Below are positions 1 to 7,329 of a stretch of DNA of 64,000 nucleotides, piece by piece (positions within the stretch are counted from its first letter, which is position 1; each line of letters starts with the position of its first letter). Source of the DNA: an uncultured Eubacteriales bacterium (GTDB lineage Bacteria; Bacillota; Clostridia; Christensenellales; Borkfalkiaceae); the NCBI GenBank assembly GCA_905207235.1, contig CAJLKN010000009.1, positions 1 to 64,000 of the forward strand, in the 5' to 3' direction. The translations under genes were made by a program, and so were the position numbers. The notes below the pieces were generated by a model that saw only the letters and a program-made list of their open reading frames with translations, ran no database searches and was not told the origin of the DNA.

Positions 1-38
1 GGCGCGCGGCGGCACAAGCCGCCGCGCGCCTTCATTTG
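1..38 (+). terminator. Hairpin terminator of a gene left of the window
   Basis: A 12-bp perfect GC-rich stem (1-12 with 19-30) encloses a short loop and is followed by a weak T-rich stretch (ttcattt). It probably ends a transcript that begins before the window. The T-tract is poor, so it could also be a 3' stabilising hairpin. Confidence 0.5.
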
Positions 39-58
39 CGCTCAATTAATAAATTCTA

Positions 59-87
59 TTGCAAAAAGGCTAAAAACGGGGTATAAT
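59..87 (+). promoter_or_regulatory. Sigma-A promoter of cysK
   Basis: TTGCAA at 59-64 and TATAAT at 82-87 are separated by exactly 17 bp. Predicted start of transcription is near 94, giving a leader of about 27 nt with an AAGGAAGG Shine-Dalgarno at 107-114. Confidence 0.8.
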
Positions 88-120
88 ATCTTTAAACTTA
101 CTTTTTAAGGAAGGTTTATC

Positions 121-1047
121 ATGATTTATTCAAGCATGGAACAGCTCGTGGGCGCAACGCCGCTCGTTGAGCTTTCAAAATTCGCCGCGGCGCGCTCGGC
201 TGTGGCTAAAATTATAGCAAAAGTGGAATTTTTTAACCCCGCAGGGTCAGTAAAGGACAGAGTGGCTCAGCACATGCTCGACAGGGCGGAACAAGAGGGG
301 CTTATCCGCAAGGGCGCAACGATAATTGAACCGACTTCGGGCAATACGGGCATAGGTCTTGCCGCCATAGGCGCGGTAAGGGGATACAGGGTCATCCTCA
401 CCATGCCCGAGACTATGAGCATAGAACGCCGCAACCTCATAAAGGCATACGGCGCAGAAATCGTGCTTACGGAAGGAGCGAAGGGCATGAGCGGCGCAAT
501 AGAAAAGGCGGAAGAGCTCGCCGCTTCAACTCCCGGCTCGTTCATTCCCGACCAGTTTTCCAATGCCGCAAATCCCGAGGCGCATTACCTCACTACGGGT
601 CCCGAAATATGGCGCGACAGCGAGGGGAAAGTAGATGTGTTTATTGCCGGCGTCGGTACGGGCGGAACAATAACGGGCGTGGGAAAATACCTCAAAGAGC
701 GCAACAAAAATGTAAAAATTATTGCGGTTGAACCCGCATCGTCTCCCGTGCTTTCGGGCGGAAAGGCAGGCGCTCACGGCTTGCAGGGCATAGGCGCGGG
801 CTTTGTACCCAAGGCTCTCGATACTTCCGTGTACGACGAGATTATAACCGTTACCGAGGAGCAGGCTTACGCTGCGGGGAGGGAATTCGGCAGGTGCGAG
901 GGCATGCTCGTCGGTATTTCTTCTGGTGCGGCTCTTCACGCCGCCGCTATGGTCGCCGCGCGACCTCAAATGAAGGGCAAAAACATAGTCGTTCTGCTCC
1001 CCGACACGGGCGACAGGTACCTTTCAACACCCATGTTCGCACAATAA
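121..1047 (+). CDS. cysK: Cysteine synthase (O-acetylserine sulfhydrylase)
   Basis: PLP-dependent enzyme that makes L-cysteine from O-acetylserine and sulfide in the cytoplasm. The 308 residues match the family length. Lys45 in the SVKDR motif is the expected Schiff-base lysine, TSGNTG (72-77) is the substrate loop, GVGTGGT (177-183) binds the PLP phosphate, and GISSGA (265-270) carries the serine that contacts the pyridine nitrogen. The start is fixed by the Shine-Dalgarno at 107-114. It is monocistronic, with its own promoter and terminator. No cysE or T-box is adjacent. A cystathionine beta-synthase-like role is possible but less likely, since there is no CBS domain. Confidence 0.95.
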   Translation: MIYSSMEQLVGATPLVELSKFAAARSAVAKIIAKVEFFNPAGSVKDRVAQHMLDRAEQEGLIRKGATIIEPTSGNTGIGLAAIGAVRGYRVILTMPETMSIERRNLIKAYGAEIVLTEGAKGMSGAIEKAEELAASTPGSFIPDQFSNAANPEAHYLTTGPEIWRDSEGKVDVFIAGVGTGGTITGVGKYLKERNKNVKIIAVEPASSPVLSGGKAGAHGLQGIGAGFVPKALDTSVYDEIITVTEEQAYAAGREFGRCEGMLVGISSGAALHAAAMVAARPQMKGKNIVVLLPDTGDRYLSTPMFAQ

Positions 1048-1077
1048 ATTTATTGGCTAATAGCTTTATCTGTTGCT

Positions 1078-1121
1078 CCGCCGCGCCGAAAATTTCTTTT
1101 CGGCGCGGCGGGTTGTTTTTT
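1078..1121 (+). terminator. Rho-independent terminator of cysK
   Basis: A 13-bp stem (1078-1090 with 1099-1111) closes a short loop and is followed by ttgttttttat. Confidence 0.9.
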
Positions 1122-1205
1122 ATAGTTGTTTTGTTTATGCGCTCGGTGCGGAAAATTTTTTATAAAGCAGGTTATGCGGAAATTTTTTTATCCGCTCAAA
1201 TATAT

Positions 1206-1233
1206 TTGTGTTTGCGGCGAGATGTGATATAAT
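1206..1233 (+). promoter_or_regulatory. Extended -10 promoter of the malic enzyme gene
   Basis: TATAAT at 1228-1233 is preceded by TGA (extended -10). A weak -35 (TTGTGT, 1206-1211) lies 16 bp upstream. Confidence 0.65.
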
Positions 1234-1266
1234 GTACAGGTAAAAACAACTTTGAGGTGCTTTAAG

Positions 1267-2445
1267 ATGGATTACAGGAAGATGTCGCTTAAAAAGCATG
1301 AGGAATGGAAGGGAAAAATCGAGACTGTTTGTCGCGTTCCCGCAGAGACCAGGGAAGATTTATCCCTTGCTTACACGCCCGGCGTTGCCGAACCTTGCAT
1401 GGCAATTCATGCCGACGTGGAAAAGAGCTTCGAGCTCACCCGTCGCTGGAACACCGTACCCGTCATAACCGACGGCACGGCGGTGCTCGGACTGGGCGAC
1501 ATAGGTCCCGAAGCGGGCATGCCCGTAATGGAGGGCAAGTGTGCGCTCTTCAAGGCATACGGAGGGGTGGATGCATATCCTTTGTGCCTGAGGACGAAGG
1601 ATACCGAAGAAATAATTAAAACTATCAAGATACTTGCGGGTTCTTTCGGCGGAATTAACCTTGAAGATATTTCGGCTCCCCGCTGTTTCGAGATAGAAAC
1701 GAGGCTTAAAGCCGAGCTGGATATCCCCGTATTCCACGACGACCAGCACGGCACGGCGATAGTCGTCGCCGCCGCGCTCAAAAACGCGCTTACCCTTGCG
1801 GACAAAAAGATTGAAGATATTAAACTTGTAATAAACGGCGCGGGTGCGGCGGGCATTTCCATTGCAAAGTTCCTTTTAAAACTGGGCGTAAAAAACATTG
1901 TCATGTGCGACAAGGCGGGCATTCTTTACGAAGGCATGCAGACAGAAAATATCGCTCACCGCGAGATAGCAACCCTCACCAACAGAGAGGGCAAGCGCGG
2001 ACTTCTCGCCGACGCAATGAAGGGTGCGGACGTATTTATAGGCGTTTCCGGTCCCAACTGCGTAACAAAAGAGATGGTTTCTTCCATGGCGGATAAATCC
2101 ATTCTCTTCACGCTCGCAAATCCCGTGCCCGAAATTTCGCGCGACGACGCGCTCGAAGCGGGTGCGTTTATCGTGGGAACGGGCTCTTCGCAGTTCCCCA
2201 ACCAGATAAACAACGTTCTCGTCTTCCCCGGACTTTTCCGCGGCGCGCTGGACGTAAGGGCAAAAACCGTCAATACCCAGATGATGATTGCCGCCGCCGA
2301 GGGCATAGCTTCCTATGTCGGCGACAAATTGTCGAGGGAATATATTCTTCCCTATGCATTCGACAGAAAGGCTCACGAATGCGTCGCAAAATCAGTCGCC
2401 AAGGCTGCGATTGATACGGGAGTATCCAAACTTTACAGCAAATAA
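1267..2445 (+). CDS. NAD(P)-dependent malic enzyme
   Basis: Oxidative decarboxylation of malate to pyruvate and CO2. The 392-residue protein is the short bacterial form, without the phosphotransacetylase-like domain of MaeB. Visible motifs are YTPGVAEPC near the N-terminus, the metal site FHDDQHGTA around residues 158-166, and the Rossmann glycines GAGAAG just after. I take ATG 1267 rather than an in-frame codon at 1252 because gaggtg at 1253-1258 gives correct Shine-Dalgarno spacing. It stands alone between its own promoter and a strong terminator. NAD versus NADP preference cannot be read with certainty. Confidence 0.92.
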   Translation: MDYRKMSLKKHEEWKGKIETVCRVPAETREDLSLAYTPGVAEPCMAIHADVEKSFELTRRWNTVPVITDGTAVLGLGDIGPEAGMPVMEGKCALFKAYGGVDAYPLCLRTKDTEEIIKTIKILAGSFGGINLEDISAPRCFEIETRLKAELDIPVFHDDQHGTAIVVAAALKNALTLADKKIEDIKLVINGAGAAGISIAKFLLKLGVKNIVMCDKAGILYEGMQTENIAHREIATLTNREGKRGLLADAMKGADVFIGVSGPNCVTKEMVSSMADKSILFTLANPVPEISRDDALEAGAFIVGTGSSQFPNQINNVLVFPGLFRGALDVRAKTVNTQMMIAAAEGIASYVGDKLSREYILPYAFDRKAHECVAKSVAKAAIDTGVSKLYSK

Positions 2446-2468
2446 TAATTTACAGCAAATAATAATAA

Positions 2469-2514
2469 AATAATCAAAGCGCCGCGCAAGTTATTGCGCG
2501 GCGCTTTGATTATT
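2469..2514. terminator. Long bidirectional terminator after malic enzyme
   Basis: A perfect 21-bp inverted repeat (2469-2489 with 2494-2514) and a 4-nt loop. It sits between convergent genes and is AT-rich at both ends, so it can work on either strand. Confidence 0.85.
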
Positions 2515-2584
2515 ATTTACGCTTCTTTCGGTGCGGACTGAAATCTTATGCCGACGGGCTTTAAAATGTAATAGCTCTGAAAAC

Positions 2585-2618
2585 CCCCCGCCCTTTAAAA
2601 GGGCGGGGGTAATTTTTT
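2585..2618. terminator. Terminator at the 3' end of the SH3-like membrane protein gene
   Basis: A GC-rich hairpin (2585-2609) is followed by taatttttt on the + strand and by four Ts on the - strand. It lies just past the stop codon of the leftward gene that ends at 2621. Confidence 0.75.
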
Positions 2619-2620
2619 AA

Positions 2621-3988
2621 TTATTGAACGTAGGGGTCGTCGTCCCTTGCGGGCTGAGATTTTGTCTTTTTGCGGCGCTTTGCATTGTTTTTTGCTCCGC
2701 GCGTGCCGATTACCGTGAGGTATGCGATTGCAATTATGACAAGTCCAACGATAAGCAGAACTACGATTACCGTCTGAACGTCGTTGTCGTAAGTGAAATT
2801 TTCAGTTCCAGTCGATTGCTGGGGCTCATCTTCGGCGGCAAAGTCGTAAGGCGTCAGGAAGCCCGCCGCTATAAAACCGCTCAGTGTCGTCTGATCGTCT
2901 GTATAGGTAACTCTGTAAAATACTGTGTCGAGATAGCGGAGTTCAAATTTCTCGTCCACTCTGACGACACTGCCCGATTTAAGCTGGGATATCGCCGTTG
3001 CACCGCACATATACGGGCGCGAATACACCGTTGCGTCCATAAGCAGGAATGCTCCGTTCATATCCGAGGCGGGAGGGGAGTACGCAGATTTTTCGAGCGC
3101 GGAAGTGAGGGTTATATAGCTCTTTCCGCTGCCGTTTTCGTCCGCCATTATAATTATTGTCGCGTTGCCCGTCTCGGCAACGGCGAGCGCCGACCTGTCG
3201 GCGGTTATTTTTATCGTCTCGACGGCTTTGAACGTTTCGCCTATTTCGGAAAGGTCAATCTCCGTGCAGTATGTGTCGTATCCTTCCGAAGTCTGCGGCT
3301 TTACGACTACCGTCTCGACCTGATAGTCGGATAGCAAAATCTCTGCGGCGTTGCCCGTGGGAAGGGAGTACGAAGCCGAAAAATCTGTATACACGGGCGG
3401 CGCTTCGCTTGCGACCGTTCCGTCCAGCTTATAAACTGCCCCGTCGTGCATTACGTATGCAATTCCGTCGTATTCTTTGAGGTTTGAACAGCCCTCTTCG
3501 AATATCTGAAAATAAGCGTTGTCGTTGGAAGAGTCGAAACATACGAGCGAAGTTTCGGAGAGAATGTAGATAAAACTGCCAATCGTTACGGTGGCGGTCA
3601 GCGGCTTGAAAGAATAGTCGCTGCGCGACAGATCGGGATAGAGGTAGCCCAGCCCTTCGGCGCTCTGAATATACAGATTTCCGCCGTCGTCGCAGTCCAG
3701 CCTCTTCACCTCGAACCCGCAGTCCACGGTGGTCAGCCTTTCGTCGCCGAACTCGTCGGGCTTTATGATGTACAGCTTTGTGCTCTCCGCATAAGCCCTT
3801 ACGTCGCCGTTTACCGCATAGTCCGCAAGCGCCGTAAAATCAAGCGTGTTTGTGAACGACGTGGGGTAATTGCACTCCGCGGCAGGCGTCAGCTCTTCGG
3901 CGTAAGCCTTTTCGGAGGCGAAAATATATGATGGCGCGCACGCGATTGCCAGAGCGAGCGCCGTTGTAAGAAAAGCCGCTTTTTTCAC
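2621..3988 (-). CDS. Secreted, membrane-anchored protein with SH3-like domain
   Basis: 455 residues, not assigned to a named family. An N-terminal signal peptide (MKK, hydrophobic core to about residue 24) is followed by roughly 300 residues of short beta-strand-like segments, possibly a propeller. Residues of about 310-380 resemble a bacterial SH3 domain (FYRVTYTDD, GFIAAGFL). A single transmembrane helix lies near 400-425 and a strongly basic tail follows (KRRKKTK), so the bulk should face outside. The start is GTG 3988. There is no well-placed Shine-Dalgarno: the promoter -10 ends 7 nt before the GTG. The 216-residue protein at 4937-5587 shares the signal peptide-SH3-TM-basic tail plan and looks like a shorter paralogue. 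Confidence 0.75.
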   Translation of the reverse strand: MKKAAFLTTALALAIACAPSYIFASEKAYAEELTPAAECNYPTSFTNTLDFTALADYAVNGDVRAYAESTKLYIIKPDEFGDERLTTVDCGFEVKRLDCDDGGNLYIQSAEGLGYLYPDLSRSDYSFKPLTATVTIGSFIYILSETSLVCFDSSNDNAYFQIFEEGCSNLKEYDGIAYVMHDGAVYKLDGTVASEAPPVYTDFSASYSLPTGNAAEILLSDYQVETVVVKPQTSEGYDTYCTEIDLSEIGETFKAVETIKITADRSALAVAETGNATIIIMADENGSGKSYITLTSALEKSAYSPPASDMNGAFLLMDATVYSRPYMCGATAISQLKSGSVVRVDEKFELRYLDTVFYRVTYTDDQTTLSGFIAAGFLTPYDFAAEDEPQQSTGTENFTYDNDVQTVIVVLLIVGLVIIAIAYLTVIGTRGAKNNAKRRKKTKSQPARDDDPYVQ

Positions 3989-3995
3989 GATATGA

Positions 3996-4024
3996 ATTAT
4001 ACCACCTTTTATTTATATTGTAAA
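3996..4024 (-). promoter_or_regulatory. Sigma-A promoter giving a probable leaderless mRNA
   Basis: On the - strand, TTTACA (4024-4019), 17 bp, then TATAAT (4001-3996). Only 7 nt separate the -10 from the GTG start at 3988, so transcription should begin at or next to the start codon. An aggtgg lies inside the promoter spacer and would not be transcribed. Confidence 0.75.
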
Positions 4025-4209
4025 GTTTTTAAAGGCGCATTGAAAATGCCTCCGCGCACATAAAAAACACATAATATTTTTTTAATTTTTGCCTTTTATT
4101 TTTTAATTATGCAATTTTTGTCATATTAATTGTTTTATAATACTACCGTAAACAAACAAATGTTTTCATTTAATAAAATTGACATCGCCGCTCGGCGACG
4201 GAGGAGAGA

Positions 4210-4608
4210 ATGAAAAGCAAAAGGTTGCTGAGGTTTTATTTTTGCGCGGATAAACTTAACGAGGCGTTGGACAGGCTTATGCTCGCCGCCGCCTGCGGTT
4301 CTGCGGCAAATATTTATAACTGCGAGGTCTGCGCCGAAAGGATAGGCGGGCTTATCGAGGCTAAATATACGCTGTCCGCGCTGTGGAATTACCTCGACGG
4401 GGTGATGAAAGGGTTCGGGGGAGAGGACAAAGCCGTCCTTTACGGCTATGCGCTTTCGCGCGGAGGCTGGGCGAGGCTGGGCAGGGAAAGGGCAAACGCC
4501 GTGAGAAAAGTCGTCGTGCGGTTCATGCGCAGGGCAAAGTATCTTTCAAGGTTTTCATCGGGCGCGGAGCTCGTGGATAAGTTCTACGCGCTCATCGGTA
4601 GGGGATAA
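4210..4608 (+). CDS. Small basic protein, possible HTH regulator
   Basis: 132 residues, not recognised. The start is well supported by ggaggaga at 4200-4207. The sequence is helix-rich and basic. Its second half (about 75-115, with GGWARLGRERANAVRK) has the spacing of a sigma region 4-like or RinA/ArpU-like helix-turn-helix followed by a basic helix; this is a pattern judgement, not a match. It lies 1 kb upstream of the phage head module on the same strand, so a regulatory role in that module is possible. A leftward gene (4937-5587) and a 328-bp gap lie between them, so they are not one operon. A weak TATAAT is at 4136-4141, without a good -35. Confidence 0.6.
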   Translation: MKSKRLLRFYFCADKLNEALDRLMLAAACGSAANIYNCEVCAERIGGLIEAKYTLSALWNYLDGVMKGFGGEDKAVLYGYALSRGGWARLGRERANAVRKVVVRFMRRAKYLSRFSSGAELVDKFYALIGRG

Positions 4609-4936
4609 AAACTCTCGGGGTTAAATGCATATCTCTTCGCGGTGGTGGGCTTGCTTCTTTATATATTGTTTAAAGGGGATAAATTTAAAGCCCGTTTTAT
4701 GAGTGCAATTTTGCGCCCTGTTCGCTGCATTTGCCTGCGTGTACATTGTCTGCGCTCACTGTTACGCTGACTGTTGCGTTCGCCCGCTTTAAAATGAAAG
4801 ACCGTTTTTATAGCGGGTTTGGACTTTTAACTAAAAGTTGAAAGCGTGCGCGTTTTTATAAATGCGCATAAGTGAGATGGCATGTCAGTAGGTATTGCGT
4901 GTGCGTTTTTACAAAGGCGGCAATACAAAGGGTTTG
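4609..4936. other. Intergenic stretch, no gene seen
   Basis: No ORF with a Shine-Dalgarno and no T-tailed hairpin. Only a short inverted repeat (cttttaactaaaag, near 4827-4840) is visible. The leftward gene ending at 4937 has no obvious terminator here. Confidence 0.5.
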
Positions 4937-5587
4937 TCAGTCGGTTTTGCGCTTTTTGGAGGATATGAATACGAGTATGAGCGCGCCCGCCGAAAGAGCG
5001 ACTATGATGACCGCGGTTATAATCTGACCGCCGTCGGCGCCCTGCGTTCCCGTCGGGTCGGGCTGATCGCTATCGGGATCGTCGATAAGGGGATAATCGT
5101 CGTTTGCCCCGCGGATATACCCGAACGAATCGCGGCAAAGCACGTACGAATATGCCGTCGCGCCCGAATAATATGTGCCGTAAAAGGCGGCTTCGAGTTG
5201 AATTTCGTCTAGTACGGGCAGCGAGGTTTCGCCGTCGTCGGCGGAATAAGTTATTGTCAGGCTCTTGTAAAGATATGTAACTTCGGGCTGTTCGTCCAGC
5301 TTTACAAAGTCCTCTTTGAGCACATAGCCGTACAGCGCGCGGTAAATGCCCTCATCCTCGGCGTACTGAACGTAGTACCAGTCGCCGTCGTCGCGCAGTA
5401 TTTTAACGCAGTAAGTGTAAGGCACGGCGAACATCGACGAGGACAAATCTTTCTGCGCGAAGAAATACGCCGCGCGCGAAGACGAGCGGGCATAAACGGC
5501 GTCCTGCGTCTCTGCGCCCGCGGCGACGGATGAGCTGTTGAGGGCGAGCGCGAATATGCAAATTATTATAAATAATAATTTCTTCAT
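4937..5587 (-). CDS. Secreted, membrane-anchored SH3-like protein (short paralogue)
   Basis: 216 residues. Signal peptide at 1-24 (MKKLLFIIICIFALAL), an SH3-like region at about 30-100 (DWYYVQYAED, LYGYVLKEDF), a second beta-rich stretch to about 160, a Gly/Asp/Thr linker, one transmembrane helix near 185-207 and a basic end (SSKKRKTD). Predicted to be outside the cell, held by the C-terminal helix. The plan matches the 455-residue protein at 2621-3988, without its long N-terminal beta region. Start ATG 5587 follows an extended -10 by only 8 nt, again suggesting a leaderless mRNA. It is divergent from the terminase gene. Function unknown; SH3-like domains often bind peptidoglycan. Confidence 0.75.
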   Translation of the reverse strand: MKKLLFIIICIFALALNSSSVAAGAETQDAVYARSSSRAAYFFAQKDLSSSMFAVPYTYCVKILRDDGDWYYVQYAEDEGIYRALYGYVLKEDFVKLDEQPEVTYLYKSLTITYSADDGETSLPVLDEIQLEAAFYGTYYSGATAYSYVLCRDSFGYIRGANDDYPLIDDPDSDQPDPTGTQGADGGQIITAVIIVALSAGALILVFISSKKRKTD

Positions 5588-5595
5588 ACCCGCCG

Positions 5596-5604
5596 ATTAT
5601 AACA
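5596..5604 (-). promoter_or_regulatory. Extended -10 promoter, probable leaderless mRNA
   Basis: On the - strand, TG-T-TATAAT (5604-5596) ends 8 nt before ATG 5587. No convincing -35. The expected transcription start is at the A of the ATG or one base before it. Confidence 0.6.
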
Positions 5605-5645
5605 CGGGCGGAGGGCGGAAATGTGGGAGATTTTGTAGAAAATAT

Positions 5646-7088
5646 ATGCAAAGGCAAGAAATTATCGAAAAAATCGCGCGCATAGATGCAATTCTGGCCG
5701 CGCGCAGAAAGGAAAATAAGCTGCTTTCATACAATTCGGGCAGAAAAAAACACAAAAAACAGCTCGCCTTCCATAAGTGCAAAAAGCGCAACCGCTGGGT
5801 GTTCGGCGGCAACCGCTCGGGCAAGACCGAGTGCGGCGCGGTGGAGGCGGTGTGGATGGCGCGCGGCATTCATCCTTACAGAAAAAACCGCAAGGACGTA
5901 TTCGGCTGGGTCGTTTCGCTCTCGCAACAGGTTCAGCGCGACGTCGCGCAGCGCAAAATTTTATATTACCTTCCGCCCTCGTGGATAGAGGACGTGATAA
6001 TGCTTTCGGGCAGAAAGGACAGCCCCGCAAACGGCATAATAGACCAGATTAAAATTAAAAACGTGTTCGGCGGCATTTCTACGATAGGCTTCAAAAGCTG
6101 CGACCAGGGCAGGGAAAAATTTCAGGGGAGTTCGCTCGATTTCGTGTGGTTCGACGAGGAGCCGCCCAAGGATATTTACGAGGAATGCGTAATGCGCGTG
6201 ATGGACAGGCAGGGCGATATTTTCGGCACTATGACGCCTTTAAAGGGCATGACGTTCATATACAACGAAATATTTCTCAACCGCCGCAACAATCCGCAGA
6301 TATGGTGCGAGTTCATGAGCTGGGAGGATAATCCCTATCTTCCCGCCAAAGAGATAAAACTTCTGGAAAGTTCGCTCGACGAACACTCGCTCGACAGCAG
6401 GCGCTACGGAAAATTTTCCGCGGGGGAGGGGCTCATTTACCCAGAATTCGACCCGTCGGTGCACGTTATTCCGCCCTTCCGCATTCCCGAGGAATGGCAG
6501 GATACCATCTCCATAGACCCTGGGCTCAACAACCCCCTTTCGGCGCACTGGTATGCGGTTGACTGGGACGGCAACGTCTATGTAGTGGCGGAACACTTCG
6601 CTGCGGGCAAGGACGTGGAATATCACGCTCGCGCCATTAAAAATATCTGCGCGGCGCTCGGCTGGAAGTGCGACGGCGCAGGGAGGTACTCCGCCCTCAT
6701 CGACAGCGCGGCTTCCCAGCGCACTCTGGCTTCGAGCAAGAGCGTTGCGGAACTCTTCCGCGAAAACGGAATTATGGTAAATACCAAGGTAGATAAGGAC
6801 GTGTTCGCGGGCATATGCCGGGTGAAAGAATATCTCAAACGAGGCAACGGCAAGGCGGACATTTATGTGTTCGACACGTGCAAAAACATGATTGAAGAAT
6901 TTTCGGGCTATTGCTGGGCGGGCGGAGACAGTCCAAAAAAGGTGGACGATCACTGCATGGACGAGTTGAGGTACTACATAATGAACCGCCCCCGCCCCGC
7001 CGAGCGGAGGGAAATTTCGCCCATAGCCGAGGACAAGCAAAGAAGGATAAGGAGGTTGAAAATTGACGCAAAAAGACGACAGTCTTGA
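5646..7088 (+). CDS. Phage terminase large subunit
   Basis: Packaging motor and headful nuclease, 480 residues from ATG 5646. ATPase: Walker A GGNRSGKT (54-61), Walker B VWFDEE (167-172), coupling motif GTMTP (194-198). The C-terminal RNase H-like nuclease shows SIDPG with Asp291, LIDS with Asp353, and DDHCMDE (434-440) with Asp434/435 and Asp439. Both activities therefore look intact. The open frame extends upstream to 5538, but that part runs into the divergent promoter, so I use the internal ATG. Its Shine-Dalgarno (gggag, 5625-5629) is too distant to be convincing, unlike the genes that follow. First gene of the head module; overlaps the next gene by 26 nt. Confidence 0.9.
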   Translation: MQRQEIIEKIARIDAILAARRKENKLLSYNSGRKKHKKQLAFHKCKKRNRWVFGGNRSGKTECGAVEAVWMARGIHPYRKNRKDVFGWVVSLSQQVQRDVAQRKILYYLPPSWIEDVIMLSGRKDSPANGIIDQIKIKNVFGGISTIGFKSCDQGREKFQGSSLDFVWFDEEPPKDIYEECVMRVMDRQGDIFGTMTPLKGMTFIYNEIFLNRRNNPQIWCEFMSWEDNPYLPAKEIKLLESSLDEHSLDSRRYGKFSAGEGLIYPEFDPSVHVIPPFRIPEEWQDTISIDPGLNNPLSAHWYAVDWDGNVYVVAEHFAAGKDVEYHARAIKNICAALGWKCDGAGRYSALIDSAASQRTLASSKSVAELFRENGIMVNTKVDKDVFAGICRVKEYLKRGNGKADIYVFDTCKNMIEEFSGYCWAGGDSPKKVDDHCMDELRYYIMNRPRPAERREISPIAEDKQRRIRRLKIDAKRRQS

Positions 7089-7329
7089 AATGGCGCTCAA
7101 AAAGTGCGCCGTCGGCTTCGACACGAGCGAGACGGTGGAGGAATTTGCTGTGCAGGACGGCGAGCTAAAACTTGTCAAGCGCAAGGTTACAAAGCGGGAC
7201 ATTCCGCCCGACATAAAGGCGGTAAAAATGTTGCTCGACGACAGGCAGGAGAGCGGTTATTCCGACGAAGAGCTTTCGGCCGAGCGGGAAAAACTCATTA
7301 AAATGTTGAAGGAGGAAGATTTTGACTGA
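7063..7329 (+). CDS. Small terminase-like protein (C-terminal domain only)
   Basis: 88 residues from a TTG start, with perfect ggagg at 7051-7055. The segment ALKKCAVGF, then KLVKRKVTKRDIPPD (about 36-50) and AVKMLLDDR, resembles the C-terminal part of phage small terminase subunits, where a KVV.K.VPPD..A..F.L.NR pattern is common. The N-terminal DNA-binding HTH expected of a full small terminase is absent, and no other small terminase gene precedes the large subunit. It may supply the motor-contacting part of the small subunit. It overlaps terminase by 26 nt and the portal gene by 8 nt, so translation is probably coupled. The family assignment is from memory of the motif. Confidence 0.55.
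   Translation: MTQKDDSLEMALKKCAVGFDTSETVEEFAVQDGELKLVKRKVTKRDIPPDIKAVKMLLDDRQESGYSDEELSAEREKLIKMLKEEDFD

Noticed and set aside
894..1232. 112-codon + strand frame after cysK
   Set aside because: Overlaps the cysK end in another frame, runs through its terminator and into the next promoter.
4895..5212. 105-codon + strand frame
   Set aside because: Antisense to the SH3-like gene at 4937-5587, which has a signal peptide and membrane anchor.
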